NCBI RefSeq assembly: GCF_049800675.1
Contig: NZ_JBLOOT010000005.1
Location: 186,001 to 250,000 of the forward strand
DNA: 64,000 nucleotides
Origin: Cauispirillum nitrogeniifigens
Lineage (GTDB): Bacteria; Pseudomonadota; Alphaproteobacteria; Rhodospirillales; Rhodospirillaceae
Reading direction: 5' to 3'
Shown: piece after piece, positions 26,135 to 34,086 of the stretch
How the letters are laid out: every line of letters begins with the position of its first letter
How positions within the stretch are numbered: the stretch's first letter is position 1
Program-made: the position numbers and the translations under genes
Notes under the pieces: model-generated
Told to the model about the DNA's origin: nothing
Databases searched by the model: none
The model's input: only the letters and a program-made list of their open reading frames with translations

Positions 26135-26731
26135 TCAGTCTCCTTCCAGGGCGAAAGCGTCCTCGTCGATGGACAGCAGCACGCGGCCGATGGCCCCCAC
26201 CGGCGCATAGAGCACCGCCGACGGCGCGGCGGCGATGTCGTCGAAAGCGCGGCCCGCCCACGGTTGCAGGTGGCGGTCGAAGAATGCCTTCTGGATCGGC
26301 AGTTCCGTGCCACGGGTGATCAGCGCGGCCATCATGTCGCACAGCGCCCCCAGGTGATCCTCGGGCTCGGCGACGCCCTGGGCGGCGGCCAGGCCGAGGC
26401 GCGCCATGTCCTCGCGCAGGACGGCGAGCGGCCGGTCGTTGAGAAATCCCGTGCGGTAGTAAGAGGCGTAGGGCACCACCTCGCCCCGCGTCACGCCGAT
26501 GAACAGGGCGCCGAACTCGCGTTCCGCCGCCGTCTCGTCGGTGGTCGCGGCGGCGGCCGACAGGGCGCCGATGGCCTGCCCGAGCGCCGTCTGATCACCC
26601 CCCAGGGCGGCCAGACGCGCCAGCAGGCGACCGTCGGGCGGCGACATGAGCAGGCGGGCGAGCAGGGCATAGACCTGCGCGCGCAGGAGTTCGGCGTCCT
26701 CGACGCCGGAGGGGGCGGAGTGAGCCGTCAT
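26135..26731 (-). CDS. TorD-family chaperone for formate dehydrogenase
   Basis: 198 residues from the ATG at 26729-26731; an upstream in-frame start is possible. The protein is all-helical with the TorD-like pattern EREFGALFIGV and PYASYYRTGFLNDRPLAVLREDMARLG, which in this family binds Tat leaders of molybdoenzymes. As the first gene of the operon it most likely checks cofactor loading of FdhA before export. No fdhD or molybdenum cofactor genes are nearby. Confidence 0.85.
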   Translation of the reverse strand: MTAHSAPSGVEDAELLRAQVYALLARLLMSPPDGRLLARLAALGGDQTALGQAIGALSAAAATTDETAAEREFGALFIGVTRGEVVPYASYYRTGFLNDRPLAVLREDMARLGLAAAQGVAEPEDHLGALCDMMAALITRGTELPIQKAFFDRHLQPWAGRAFDDIAAAPSAVLYAPVGAIGRVLLSIDEDAFALEGD

Positions 26732-26855
26732 CGTGCTTTCCCGGACCGCAGAAACGGGCACGGGACAAGAACATCTGGACTGGCCCCAGCGTTGCGGCAC
26801 CAAGACTTAAGGGGGAGGAGCCAAGCCCCTCCCCCCGCCGTGTGAGCCCTGCCCC

Positions 26856-26942
26856 CAGCCCGCGCGGACGCGGGCGGTGAAGCCCTCAGCCCGCGCGGAC
26901 GCGGGCGGTGAACCCTCAGCCCGCGCGGACGCGGGCGATGAA
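26856..26942. repeat. Three tandem copies of the 3' end of a chemoreceptor gene
   Basis: Units of 26 bp (26856-26881, 26887-26912, 26917-26942) spaced 31 and 30 bp apart. The first two are identical; the one inside the gene differs by one base. On the minus strand each reads TTC-A(T/C)C-GCC-CGC-GTC-CGC-GCG-GGC, encoding F(I/T)ARVRAG. Only the copy nearest the gene is translated; the others follow the stop codon. Confidence 0.9.
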
Positions 26943-29057
26943 CGACGCGACTTCCTCGCGCAGCCGTTCGGACTGGCGGGACAGTTCGCCCGATGCCTCC
27001 AGCACCTGACTGGCGGCGCTGCCGGTTTCGGTGGCGGCCTGGGTGACGCCCTGGATGTTGTTGGACACATCCTGGGTGCCGGCGGCGGCCTGCTGGGTGT
27101 TGTTGGCGATCTCCTGGGTGGCGGCGTTCTGCTGTTCGACGGCGCTGGCGATGGAGCCCGACACCTCGTTCATCTGGCCGACCGCCTGGACGATCTCCTC
27201 GATGGCGGCGACGGCATTGTCGGTCGCCGTCTGCACGGCGCCGATCTGGTGGCCGATCTCGTCGGTCGCCTTGGCGGTCTGGCTGGCGAGGTTCTTGACC
27301 TCGTTGGCGACCACGGCGAAGCCTTTTCCGGCCTCGCCGGCCCGCGCCGCCTCGATCGTCGCGTTGAGCGCCAGCAGGTTGGTCTGGCTGGCGATGTCGG
27401 TGATCAGGGTGACCACCTCGCCGATGCGCTGCGACGCCTGGGCCAGGCCGCGCACCATGCGGCTGGCCTCGTCGGCCTTCTCGGCGGTGATCTGCGCGAC
27501 CTCCGAGGCGGTGGCCACCTGCCGGCTGATCTCGGCGATGGAGGCCGACAGTTCCTCGGTCCCGGCGGCCACGGTCTGGACGTTGGCCGAGGCCTGCTCG
27601 GTGGCGGCGGCGACGGCGGTGGCCTGCCGCTCGGCCTGATCGGCGACGGCCGACAGGCTGGCCGCCTGGGAGTTCATCTCGGTGGCGGCCGACGACAGGC
27701 CCTGGACCACCTCGCGCACGCTGGCCTCGAAGCCGTCGGCCAGGGCGAGCATGTCCTGGCGGCGCTTTTCCTCGGCGAGGCGCTTGTTCTCCTCCTCGCG
27801 CTGCTTCATGCGCTCGACCTCCAGGGCGTTCTCCTTGAAGATCTCCATGGCCTTGGCCATGTCGCCAAGCTCGTCGGTGTGGTCCTGGGCCGGAATGTCG
27901 ACGCCCAGGTCGCCGGCGGCCAGGGTGTTCATGGCCACCGTCATGCGGGCCAGCGGCCGGGTGATGGAGCGGGCGAAGAGGAAGCCGCCGGCGGCGACCA
28001 CGGCCAGGATGACCAGACCGGCGATGGCCAGGATCGTGCGGGTGGCGCGCACCGGGGCCAGCACCTCGGCCTCGTCGATCTCGGCGACGACGGCGAAGGG
28101 CACGCCCTGGAACTCGATGCGCTGGTAGGACGACAGGACCGGCGTGCCGCGATAGTCGGTGGCCATCTGCGTGCCGTCGCGGCCGTCAAGGGCGGCGCGG
28201 ACGGCGGCGGTGTCGGCCTTCTGGCGCAGGATGGTGCTGTCCTTGGAGAACCGGCTGTCGCTACGCATCAGGAGGTCGCGGCCGACCAGATAGGTCTCGC
28301 CCGAGGTGCCCATGCCGGCCGACACCTGCATCACCTGATTGATGCGGTCGATGGGCATCTGGAACACCAGCGCGCCGGCGAAGGCGCCGCCCTCCCCCAG
28401 GACCGGGGTGGCGATGAAGCTCGCCGGGGCGCCGTTGGACGGCGCATAGGCGGCGAAGTCGGTGAAGGCGACGGTGCCGGCTGCCGGATTGGCCTTCAGG
28501 CGCCGGAACACGGCGGCAAGGTCGCTGTCCTTCCACGTCCCGGTATCGAGGTTGGTGGCGAAGTCGGGTTCCTTGAACACCGAGTACAGGACGTTGCCGC
28601 GCGGCCCGATCAGGAACACGTCGTAGTACCCGCGCCGCTTTTGCAGGTCGCTGAACCACGGGTGCCAGGCGGCGTGGGCGGCGCTGTAGGCGGAGCCGTC
28701 CGGGGCCGCCACCAGGGCGTCCTTCTTGCCGGCCGGATGGGGATTGTCGGTGATGTAGACCTTCTGGAGAGCAGCCACCGGATCAGGCAGCGCCTCGAAC
28801 CCGCCCTGAAGCTCGGCGACGGCCCGCCGCGTGGCGGGATGGCCGGCGACCAGCAGCAGATCCTCGCGGATGGCCGACAGGTAGTCGGTAATCGCCGCCG
28901 CGCGGGTGTCGCGCAGGGCGGTCAGCTTGTCCGAATAGGCGGCGACCAACTGGTCGGCCGAGCGGGTATAGGCGACCACGGTGGTGATCAGCACCGACGC
29001 CACGGCGACGGCGGCGATGAACACGGGCAGCTTGAGGGCAATGCGGATGGATTTCAT
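26916..29057 (-). CDS. Methyl-accepting chemotaxis protein
   Basis: 713 residues from the ATG at 29055-29057 (MKSIRIALKLP); an in-frame start at 29099 is possible. A TM helix at about residues 8-30 and another near 345-365 enclose a large periplasmic sensor with the look of a Cache domain. A HAMP domain follows, then a long signalling coiled coil with the hairpin tip segment EAARAGEAGKGFAVVANEVKNLASQTAKATDEI-like core. It senses an unknown small molecule and controls CheA at the cell pole. The last 9 codons are duplicated twice beyond the stop codon. Confidence 0.92.
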   Translation of the reverse strand: MKSIRIALKLPVFIAAVAVASVLITTVVAYTRSADQLVAAYSDKLTALRDTRAAAITDYLSAIREDLLLVAGHPATRRAVAELQGGFEALPDPVAALQKVYITDNPHPAGKKDALVAAPDGSAYSAAHAAWHPWFSDLQKRRGYYDVFLIGPRGNVLYSVFKEPDFATNLDTGTWKDSDLAAVFRRLKANPAAGTVAFTDFAAYAPSNGAPASFIATPVLGEGGAFAGALVFQMPIDRINQVMQVSAGMGTSGETYLVGRDLLMRSDSRFSKDSTILRQKADTAAVRAALDGRDGTQMATDYRGTPVLSSYQRIEFQGVPFAVVAEIDEAEVLAPVRATRTILAIAGLVILAVVAAGGFLFARSITRPLARMTVAMNTLAAGDLGVDIPAQDHTDELGDMAKAMEIFKENALEVERMKQREEENKRLAEEKRRQDMLALADGFEASVREVVQGLSSAATEMNSQAASLSAVADQAERQATAVAAATEQASANVQTVAAGTEELSASIAEISRQVATASEVAQITAEKADEASRMVRGLAQASQRIGEVVTLITDIASQTNLLALNATIEAARAGEAGKGFAVVANEVKNLASQTAKATDEIGHQIGAVQTATDNAVAAIEEIVQAVGQMNEVSGSIASAVEQQNAATQEIANNTQQAAAGTQDVSNNIQGVTQAATETGSAASQVLEASGELSRQSERLREEVASFIARVRAG

Positions 29058-29214
29058 TGGGGGAGCTCTCTCGGACGATTCCGTATCGCATTCTATCATT
29101 CGATCTGGAAAAATTTCGGAAACAATGTGGATAAATCCGCGTGCCCACCGTTCGTTCGCCGCCGGTTGACGGCGTGCGCGCGGTGCCCTAGCCTGAGTCC
29201 TTGATTCATTCAGG

Positions 29215-29249
29215 AAGACCCTGTCGGGGCGGCTGCTCGGCAGGGTCTT
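29215..29249 (+). promoter_or_regulatory. Hairpin in the leader of the DUF3126 gene
   Basis: AAGACCCTG (29215-29223) pairs with CAGGGTCTT (29241-29249), a 9-bp perfect stem, 25 bp before the DUF3126 ATG. It could be a leader structure or an attenuator. No gene ends here on the plus strand, so a plain terminator is less likely. Confidence 0.4.
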
Positions 29250-29274
29250 TCGTCATCCGGGAGGACGCCACGCC

Positions 29275-29502
29275 ATGAACCGCAACGAGATCGCCCGCGT
29301 GCAGGACTACCTCCGCCGCACCTTCGGCACCGACCGCCTGACGGTGATCGTCCCCAAGCGCTCCGGCCAGCCGATCGAGGTCATGATGGGCGAGGAATTT
29401 CTGGGCGTCCTGTACCGCGACGAGGATGACGGCGAGGTCAGCTACCAGTTCCAGATGACCATCCTCGACATCGACCTGCCGCCGGCCGCGCCCGCCGCCT
29501 GA
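29275..29502 (+). CDS. DUF3126 family protein
   Basis: 75 residues, GGAGG ribosome site eight bases before the ATG. The sequence (IARVQDYLRRTFGT... FLGVLYRDEDDGEVSYQFQM) is a compact alpha/beta protein that I recognise as DUF3126, a small family found almost only in alphaproteobacteria. Function unknown. It diverges from the chemoreceptor gene. Confidence 0.85.
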   Translation: MNRNEIARVQDYLRRTFGTDRLTVIVPKRSGQPIEVMMGEEFLGVLYRDEDDGEVSYQFQMTILDIDLPPAAPAA

Positions 29503-29589
29503 CCCGAGGCGGCTCCAGCCGGACGTCCGGCGGGGCAACCTCGCGCTCCGATCCCCGTTCCTGATCCAACAGGAAAGAGGAACCGGGCC

Positions 29590-29664
29590 ATGTTGAGGAT
29601 GCTGCGCAATCTGATGCTGCTGAAGGCGGTCTTCCGAATGATCCGGGGCCGCCGCCGGTACTGA
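29590..29664 (+). CDS. Possible 24-residue basic peptide
   Basis: An ATG preceded by GAGGAA at good spacing opens 24 codons ending at TGA 29662-29664. The peptide is amphipathic and basic (LRNLMLLKAVFRMIRGRRRY), with Leu/Met faces and an RGRRRY end. It lies between DUF3126 and arfB. Only the ribosome site and composition support it. Confidence 0.4.
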   Translation: MLRMLRNLMLLKAVFRMIRGRRRY

Positions 29665-29701
29665 GGCGCCGTCCCCGGCGCCCGAACAGGACGAGGGTGC
29701 C

Positions 29702-30130
29702 ATGGGAACGGTGCAGGTCACCGCCCACCTGGCCCTGGACGAGCGCGAGATCGAGGAAACCTTCGTCCGCGCCTCCGGGCCGGGCGGGCAGAACGTCAAC
29801 AAGGTGTCCACCGCCGTGCAGTTGCGGTTCGACGCCCGGCATTCCCCCAGCCTGCCCGCCGACGTGCGGGCGCGGCTGGAGACGCTGGCCGGGGCACGGC
29901 TGACCCGCGACGGCGTCATCGTCATCACCGCCGACCGCTTCCGCTCCCAGGAGCGCAACCGCGAAGACGCCCTGATGCGCCTGGTGGAGCTGATCCGCGA
30001 GGCCGCCCACCGCCCCCGCGCCCGCCGCCCCACCAAGCCGACCAAGGGGTCGCAGACCCGCCGGCTGGACAAGAAGAAGCAGCGCGGCTCCATCAAGGGC
30101 CTGCGCGGCAATCCCCTCAAGGACGGCTGA
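29702..30130 (+). CDS. arfB: Alternative ribosome-rescue factor ArfB (YaeJ)
   Basis: 142 residues. The class I release-factor catalytic loop GPGGQNVNKVST lies at about residues 24-35, and there is no codon-recognition domain. The tail from about residue 105 is strongly basic (KKKQRGSIKG), as needed to insert into the empty mRNA channel. It hydrolyses peptidyl-tRNA on ribosomes stalled without a stop codon. A single gene, 78 bp before the GNAT gene. Confidence 0.93.
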   Translation: MGTVQVTAHLALDEREIEETFVRASGPGGQNVNKVSTAVQLRFDARHSPSLPADVRARLETLAGARLTRDGVIVITADRFRSQERNREDALMRLVELIREAAHRPRARRPTKPTKGSQTRRLDKKKQRGSIKGLRGNPLKDG

Positions 30131-30208
30131 TAAACCTGCGGCTGTTGCCGCCGCCCCCGCTGCCCGGTAGGATGCGCTCCGCCATATTTTTCCAGGGGGA
30201 TTTCATCC

Positions 30209-30748
30209 ATGCTGCACGGGTTCCGCAGCCTGCCCAACGGCATCACCGTCCGCCCGGCGCGGTCGGCCGACAAGGCGTTCTTCAAGAAGCTGCACCGCAG
30301 CGCGCGCACCGACCTCCAGGCCCTGAACCTGGAGCCGGAGCTGTTCGAGGAGATCATGGACCTCCAGGACCGCGCCCGCGAAACCGGCCACGGCACCACC
30401 TACCCCAACGCCGCCGAGTTCGTGATGGAGAAGGCCGGCGACGCGGTCGGCCGCCTGGTCCTGGCGCCCGAGCCCGACGGCATGCGCATCGTTGACCTGA
30501 CTTTCATCCCCGCCCTGCGCGGCCAGGGCCTGGGCACCGCCGTCATCGGCGCCCTGCAACAGGCCGGCGCGGCCATGGGCGGCCGGCTGGTGTGCCTGGT
30601 CCTTTGCACCAACCCCGACCTCAAGACGGCCCTGGCCCTGCTGGGCTTCGGCATCGAGGCCAGCACCGACGCCGCCGACCTCATGGTCTGGACCCCCGGC
30701 GTCCCCGCCGCGCCCCCGGTGCGGGTGGCGCCGGCGCCGGCGCACTGA
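30209..30748 (+). CDS. GNAT-family N-acetyltransferase
   Basis: 179 residues. The acetyl-CoA-binding segment is FIPALRGQGLGTAVIGALQQ at about residues 98-117, a clear R/Q-x-x-G-x-G/A motif; the N-terminus (ITVRPARSADKAFFKKL) is the usual GNAT start. The C-terminus is Pro/Ala-rich. Substrate unknown. A hairpin follows the stop codon directly. Confidence 0.85.
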   Translation: MLHGFRSLPNGITVRPARSADKAFFKKLHRSARTDLQALNLEPELFEEIMDLQDRARETGHGTTYPNAAEFVMEKAGDAVGRLVLAPEPDGMRIVDLTFIPALRGQGLGTAVIGALQQAGAAMGGRLVCLVLCTNPDLKTALALLGFGIEASTDAADLMVWTPGVPAAPPVRVAPAPAH

Positions 30749-30755
30749 TCTATGT

Positions 30756-30787
30756 TGCTGAACGGCCACAGGTGTGACCGTTCAGCA
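30756..30787 (+). terminator. Hairpin after the GNAT gene
   Basis: TGCTGAACGG (30756-30765) and CCGTTCAGCA (30778-30787) form a perfect 10-bp stem with a 12-nt loop, 8 bp after the stop codon. No U run follows. Confidence 0.6.
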
Positions 30788-30852
30788 CCGGGCGCCGCAA
30801 CCGCGGCGGCGCGCCCGCGTCTGTCTCCTGGGACACAGACCAGGAGGCTGCC

Positions 30853-31380
30853 ATGAACAAATATGCACTCGCCCTCACCACCCTGCTGCTCACCCCCGGC
30901 GTGGCGTTGGCGCAGACCGATGACTTCACCGGGCCGCAGGTGGGCAGTTGGGAAATGACGCTGTCGGGCAGCGGGTCCAGCGACACCGACTTCGACAACA
31001 ACACCATCGGCGTGTCGGGCAGCATCGGCCAGTACATGATGCCCAACGTGCTGGTGGGCCTGCGCCAGACCCTCAACTACGCCAGCAACGCCAACCGCGA
31101 CACCATCACCGGGGCAACCCGCGTGTTCGCCGACTATGTGTTCGACCTGCAACGCTGGCGGCCTTACATCGGCGCCAGCTTCGGCGGCATCTACGGCGAG
31201 CGGGTCAACAACACCTTCGCCGCCGGCCCCGAGTTGGGCGTGAAGTACTACCCTGACCGCAACACCTTCATCTTCGCGCAGACGGAATACCAGTTCACGT
31301 TCCGCGACAGCGACGAGATCGACGACGCCTTCGACGATGGCGGGTTCTTCCATGCCATCGGCGTGGGCTTCAACTTTTAA
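30853..31380 (+). CDS. Outer-membrane beta-barrel protein
   Basis: 175 residues with an AGGAG ribosome site. A signal peptide ends at GVALAQ (about residue 22), followed by alternating hydrophobic/polar strands typical of a small 8-stranded barrel (OmpA-barrel/OmpW-like size) and a C-terminal aromatic residue (GFNF) as recognised by the Bam complex. Function unknown. Converges with fliP. Confidence 0.8.
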   Translation: MNKYALALTTLLLTPGVALAQTDDFTGPQVGSWEMTLSGSGSSDTDFDNNTIGVSGSIGQYMMPNVLVGLRQTLNYASNANRDTITGATRVFADYVFDLQRWRPYIGASFGGIYGERVNNTFAAGPELGVKYYPDRNTFIFAQTEYQFTFRDSDEIDDAFDDGGFFHAIGVGFNF

Positions 31381-31449
31381 CGGCCCTCAGGCGGCTTGGC
31401 TTATGCGGCAGGGGGATGACGGGTCGGGAAGGCGCCTGCGGCGCCCTCC

Positions 31450-32229
31450 CTATCCTATGATGCCGTAGCTCTGCACCAGCGACCCCACCAGCAGGTGCCA
31501 GCCGTCCACCAGGACGAAGAAGATGAGCTTGAACGGCATCGCCAGCATCATCGGCGGCAGCATCATCATGCCCATGGACATCAGCACCGAGGCGATGACC
31601 ATGTCGATGACGATGAACGGCAGGTAGATCAGGAAGCCGATTTCGAAGGCGCGGCGCAGCTCGCTGATCATGAACGCCGGCACCAGGGCGCGCATGGGCG
31701 TGGCCTCGGGCGACGGCACCTCCGTCACCTGGGCCATGTCGAGGAACAGCTGAAGATCCTTGTCACGGGTATGCGCCAGCATGAAGTCGCGGAACGGCGC
31801 GCTGGCCCGCTCGAAGGCCTCGAACTCGTCGATCTGCTCGTTGACCAGCGGCGTGATGCCGGCTTCCCAGGATCGCTCCAGGGTCGGCTGCATGATGAAG
31901 AAGGTCATGAACAGCGACAGGCCGATCACCACCTGCGACGGCGGCGTGGTGTTGGTGCCCATGGCGCTGCGCAGGATGGAGAACACCACGATCAGGCGGG
32001 TGAAGCAGGTGACCATCAGCAGCAGCGACGGCGCCAGCGTGACCACGGTCAGCAGCAGGATGAGCTGGACGATGCGGGCGGTGGTCGACCCGGTCTGTTC
32101 GCCAAGGTCCAGGTTGAACGACTGCGCCAGCGCCGGCCCGGCCATCACCAGCCCGGCAAGGCCGGCCACGGCGGCCAGGCCAATGGCGACGGTGCGCCAC
32201 GACACGGTGGAGCGGCTGCCGGCGATCAT
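31450..32229 (-). CDS. fliP: Flagellar export protein FliP
   Basis: 259 residues. A cleavable signal-like N-terminus is followed by the FliP core with TM helices and the conserved segments SILRSAMGTNTTPPSQVVIGLSLF and IPAFMISELRRAFEIGFL-like region. FliP pentamers with FliQ and FliR form the export gate of the flagellar type III system. The start overlaps the fliO stop by 4 bp (ATGA). Confidence 0.95.
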   Translation of the reverse strand: MIAGSRSTVSWRTVAIGLAAVAGLAGLVMAGPALAQSFNLDLGEQTGSTTARIVQLILLLTVVTLAPSLLLMVTCFTRLIVVFSILRSAMGTNTTPPSQVVIGLSLFMTFFIMQPTLERSWEAGITPLVNEQIDEFEAFERASAPFRDFMLAHTRDKDLQLFLDMAQVTEVPSPEATPMRALVPAFMISELRRAFEIGFLIYLPFIVIDMVIASVLMSMGMMMLPPMMLAMPFKLIFFVLVDGWHLLVGSLVQSYGIIG

Positions 32230-32576
32230 GGGGACTCTCCAGGAGGGGCGACGGGCAGGGCGCCGGCGGCGGAGTTGGTCTGGACCTGGGGCGGGGCAGG
32301 CTCCGGGAGTCCGGGCGCGCCGCGCTCGACCACCAGATCGGTCGTGCCGCCGATGAGCAACAGGTGCTCCACGCCGTCACGGCGCACCAGCACCAGGCGG
32401 CGGCGCGGGTCGACGGCCAGCGTCTCGACGATGCCCAGGCGGCGCGTCCCCTTGCGCCCGCCGCCCAGGACGGGCAGCCGGCCGGACATGCGCCTCAGCA
32501 GGCCGGCGGCCAGCAGGATGAGGCCGATGACCAGGACGAAGGCCAGCACGAACCGCAGGTAGACTTCCATTTCCAT
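32226..32576 (-). CDS. fliO: Flagellar biosynthesis protein FliO
   Basis: 116 residues from the ATG at 32574-32576 (a second ATG is two codons on). One TM helix at about residues 8-27 (FVLAFVLVIGLILLAAGLL) and a cytoplasmic beta-rich segment RLGIVETLAVDPRRRLVLVRRDGVEHLLLIGG, the classic FliO signature. FliO helps assemble the FliP ring. Overlaps fliP by 4 bp. Confidence 0.9.
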   Translation of the reverse strand: MEMEVYLRFVLAFVLVIGLILLAAGLLRRMSGRLPVLGGGRKGTRRLGIVETLAVDPRRRLVLVRRDGVEHLLLIGGTTDLVVERGAPGLPEPAPPQVQTNSAAGALPVAPPGESP

Positions 32577-32580
32577 CGGC

Positions 32581-32994
32581 TCAGGACGCCTCGCCCGAGG
32601 GACCGGAGCCGAGGGGCGGCGCCTCCTCCTCCCCGGCGGCGGCAGACGGCCGGCGGCCCGCCGCCAGCAGGTCGCTGCGGCGATAGGCATCGCCGACGGT
32701 CGGCGGCCGGTGCCCGCCGTGGTCGGCGCGGCGGACCAGGGTGCCGTAGCGGGCGGTCAGGTCGGCGGCCAGGGTGTCGAGGTCGTAGAGCACCGCCTCC
32801 AGCAGCGAGCGCAGGCCGCGCCGGTCTTCCGCCGGCAGGGCGGCGACATCGCGGCAGGCCTGGCGGGTGATCTCCTGCAACGGCGCCAGGCTGACGGCAT
32901 GCCCCTCGCCCAGCGCCCGCCGGGCGGCGGTGATGTGGGTGATGACGCTGTCGATGGTCGCGCGGGCGGCGCGGATGTCCATGGGGGCGGTCAT
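32581..32994 (-). CDS. Helical protein of the flagellar locus, unknown
   Basis: 137 residues, overlapping the upstream FlhB-like gene by 4 bp and ending 4 bp before fliO, so it is part of the fli operon. The first 95 residues are predicted helical and Ala/Leu-rich (FlgN/FliT-chaperone-like in size and character); the tail is Gly/Pro/Ala-rich. No family motif is recognised. A chaperone-type role is inference from position and helical nature. Confidence 0.65.
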   Translation of the reverse strand: MTAPMDIRAARATIDSVITHITAARRALGEGHAVSLAPLQEITRQACRDVAALPAEDRRGLRSLLEAVLYDLDTLAADLTARYGTLVRRADHGGHRPPTVGDAYRRSDLLAAGRRPSAAAGEEEAPPLGSGPSGEAS

Positions 32995-33470
32995 GGCGCC
33001 ATCACCTCGCGCCAGCCGCTGGTATCGCCGTTGGCCTTGTAGACGTAGGCGAGGATCTCGGCGACGGCGGCGAAAGCCTCCGTCGGGATGGCGCTGTCGA
33101 GGTCGATCTGAGCCAGGATCTGGGCAAGGTCGGCGTCCTGGCGCACGCGCACGCCGTTGGCAAAGGCCAGGGCCAGGATCTGGTCGGCCACGTAGCCCCG
33201 GCCCGACGCCACGACACGCGGCAGGTCGCCCTGCGCGGGGTCGTGCACCAGGGCCACGGCGACGGTTCCGCTTCCAGTGCCAATTCCGGCCCCGGCGGCG
33301 GGCGAGTCGCCCCCTGCGAGAGCAGTCTCCGCCCTGTTCGCGTTGGGCGACAGCGCGCCCGGACTTCCGGCCTGCGGCCTGGCGTCGCGTTCTGCGGCCA
33401 CCGCGTCCTCTCCCCGGTCTTGAAATCCTGGTCCCCTCGCGGGAATCCCCCTGCCCGCCCCGGCGGGCAT
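32991..33470 (-). CDS. Short FlhB C-domain-like protein lacking the NPTH site
   Basis: 159 residues. After about 60 residues of Gly/Ala/Pro-rich sequence, the C-terminal 90 residues align by eye with the cytoplasmic C-domain of FlhB encoded at 35937 (VVASGRGYVADQILALAFANGVRVRQDADL and the final IPTEAFAAVAEILAYVY). The segment that holds the NPTH autocleavage loop in FlhB is replaced by AVALVHDP, so it cannot self-cleave there. Short FlhB-like proteins (FhlX/FhlB type) can partly substitute for the FlhB C-domain in substrate switching. Starts 23 bp from a CtrA-type box. Confidence 0.8.
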   Translation of the reverse strand: MPAGAGRGIPARGPGFQDRGEDAVAAERDARPQAGSPGALSPNANRAETALAGGDSPAAGAGIGTGSGTVAVALVHDPAQGDLPRVVASGRGYVADQILALAFANGVRVRQDADLAQILAQIDLDSAIPTEAFAAVAEILAYVYKANGDTSGWREVMAP

Positions 33471-33492
33471 CCGCCATCCTGCTTGACGCCGC

Positions 33493-33507
33493 TTAAGAAA
33501 GGCTTAA
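33493..33507. promoter_or_regulatory. CtrA-type box 1
   Basis: TTAA-GAAAGGC-TTAA, an exact match to the full CtrA consensus TTAA-N7-TTAA, followed by ACC as in box 2. It lies between the divergent fli and flg operons, 23 bp from the leftward start. Confidence 0.65.
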
Positions 33508-33551
33508 ACCACAAGAGGCGGAACGGCCCCGGCGACGGCGGGGGACCGCGC

Positions 33552-33566
33552 TTTACGGTTTCTTAA
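33552..33566. promoter_or_regulatory. CtrA-type box 2
   Basis: TTTA-CGGTTTC-TTAA, one mismatch from TTAA-N7-TTAA, followed by ACC like box 1 and 59 bp from it. A further half-site TTAACC sits at 33610-33615, just before flgB. Confidence 0.5.
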
Positions 33567-33628
33567 ACCGCCGCGCCCATACTGGGCATGCTCCGGTGAG
33601 AGGGGCTCCTTAACCGTTGGGGTAGGGC

Positions 33629-34048
33629 ATGGACTTCGACAAGCTTTCCCTGTTCCGCATGGCGCGCATGCGGATGGACTGGCTGAAACAACGCCAGAAG
33701 GTGCTGGCCGAGAACATTTCCAACGCCGACACCCCCGGCTACCGGGCCAAGGACATCCGCGAGCTGGACTTCAAGCGCATGGCGCTGGACGCCGTCGAGA
33801 AGGCGCCGGGGCCGGCCGTGACCAATCCCGGCCACGTCAGCGGCGGCCTGCCCGACATCGGTCCGTACCGCCAGATCACCGAGCGGCGGACCTTTGAAAC
33901 CTCCATCGATGGCAACCCCATCGTGCTGGAGGAGCAGATGGAGAACATGGCCCGCACGCGCAGCTCCTACACCCTGACCCTGAGCCTGCTGCGCAAGAAC
34001 ATGCAGATGCTCAACGCCGCGCTCGGCCGTGGCGGCGGGCAGGGATAA
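33629..34048 (+). CDS. flgB: Flagellar basal-body rod protein FlgB
   Basis: 139 residues with the rod-protein N-terminal pattern (KVLAENISNADTPGYRAKDI) and a helical C-terminus that pairs with it in the rod. It is the first rod component on the MS-ring side. First gene of the rightward operon, about 60 bp downstream of CtrA-type box 2. Confidence 0.95.
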   Translation: MDFDKLSLFRMARMRMDWLKQRQKVLAENISNADTPGYRAKDIRELDFKRMALDAVEKAPGPAVTNPGHVSGGLPDIGPYRQITERRTFETSIDGNPIVLEEQMENMARTRSSYTLTLSLLRKNMQMLNAALGRGGGQG

Positions 34049-34086
34049 GCCCCGCGCGTCGGACAACGTCTTGAGGAACCGGGACC

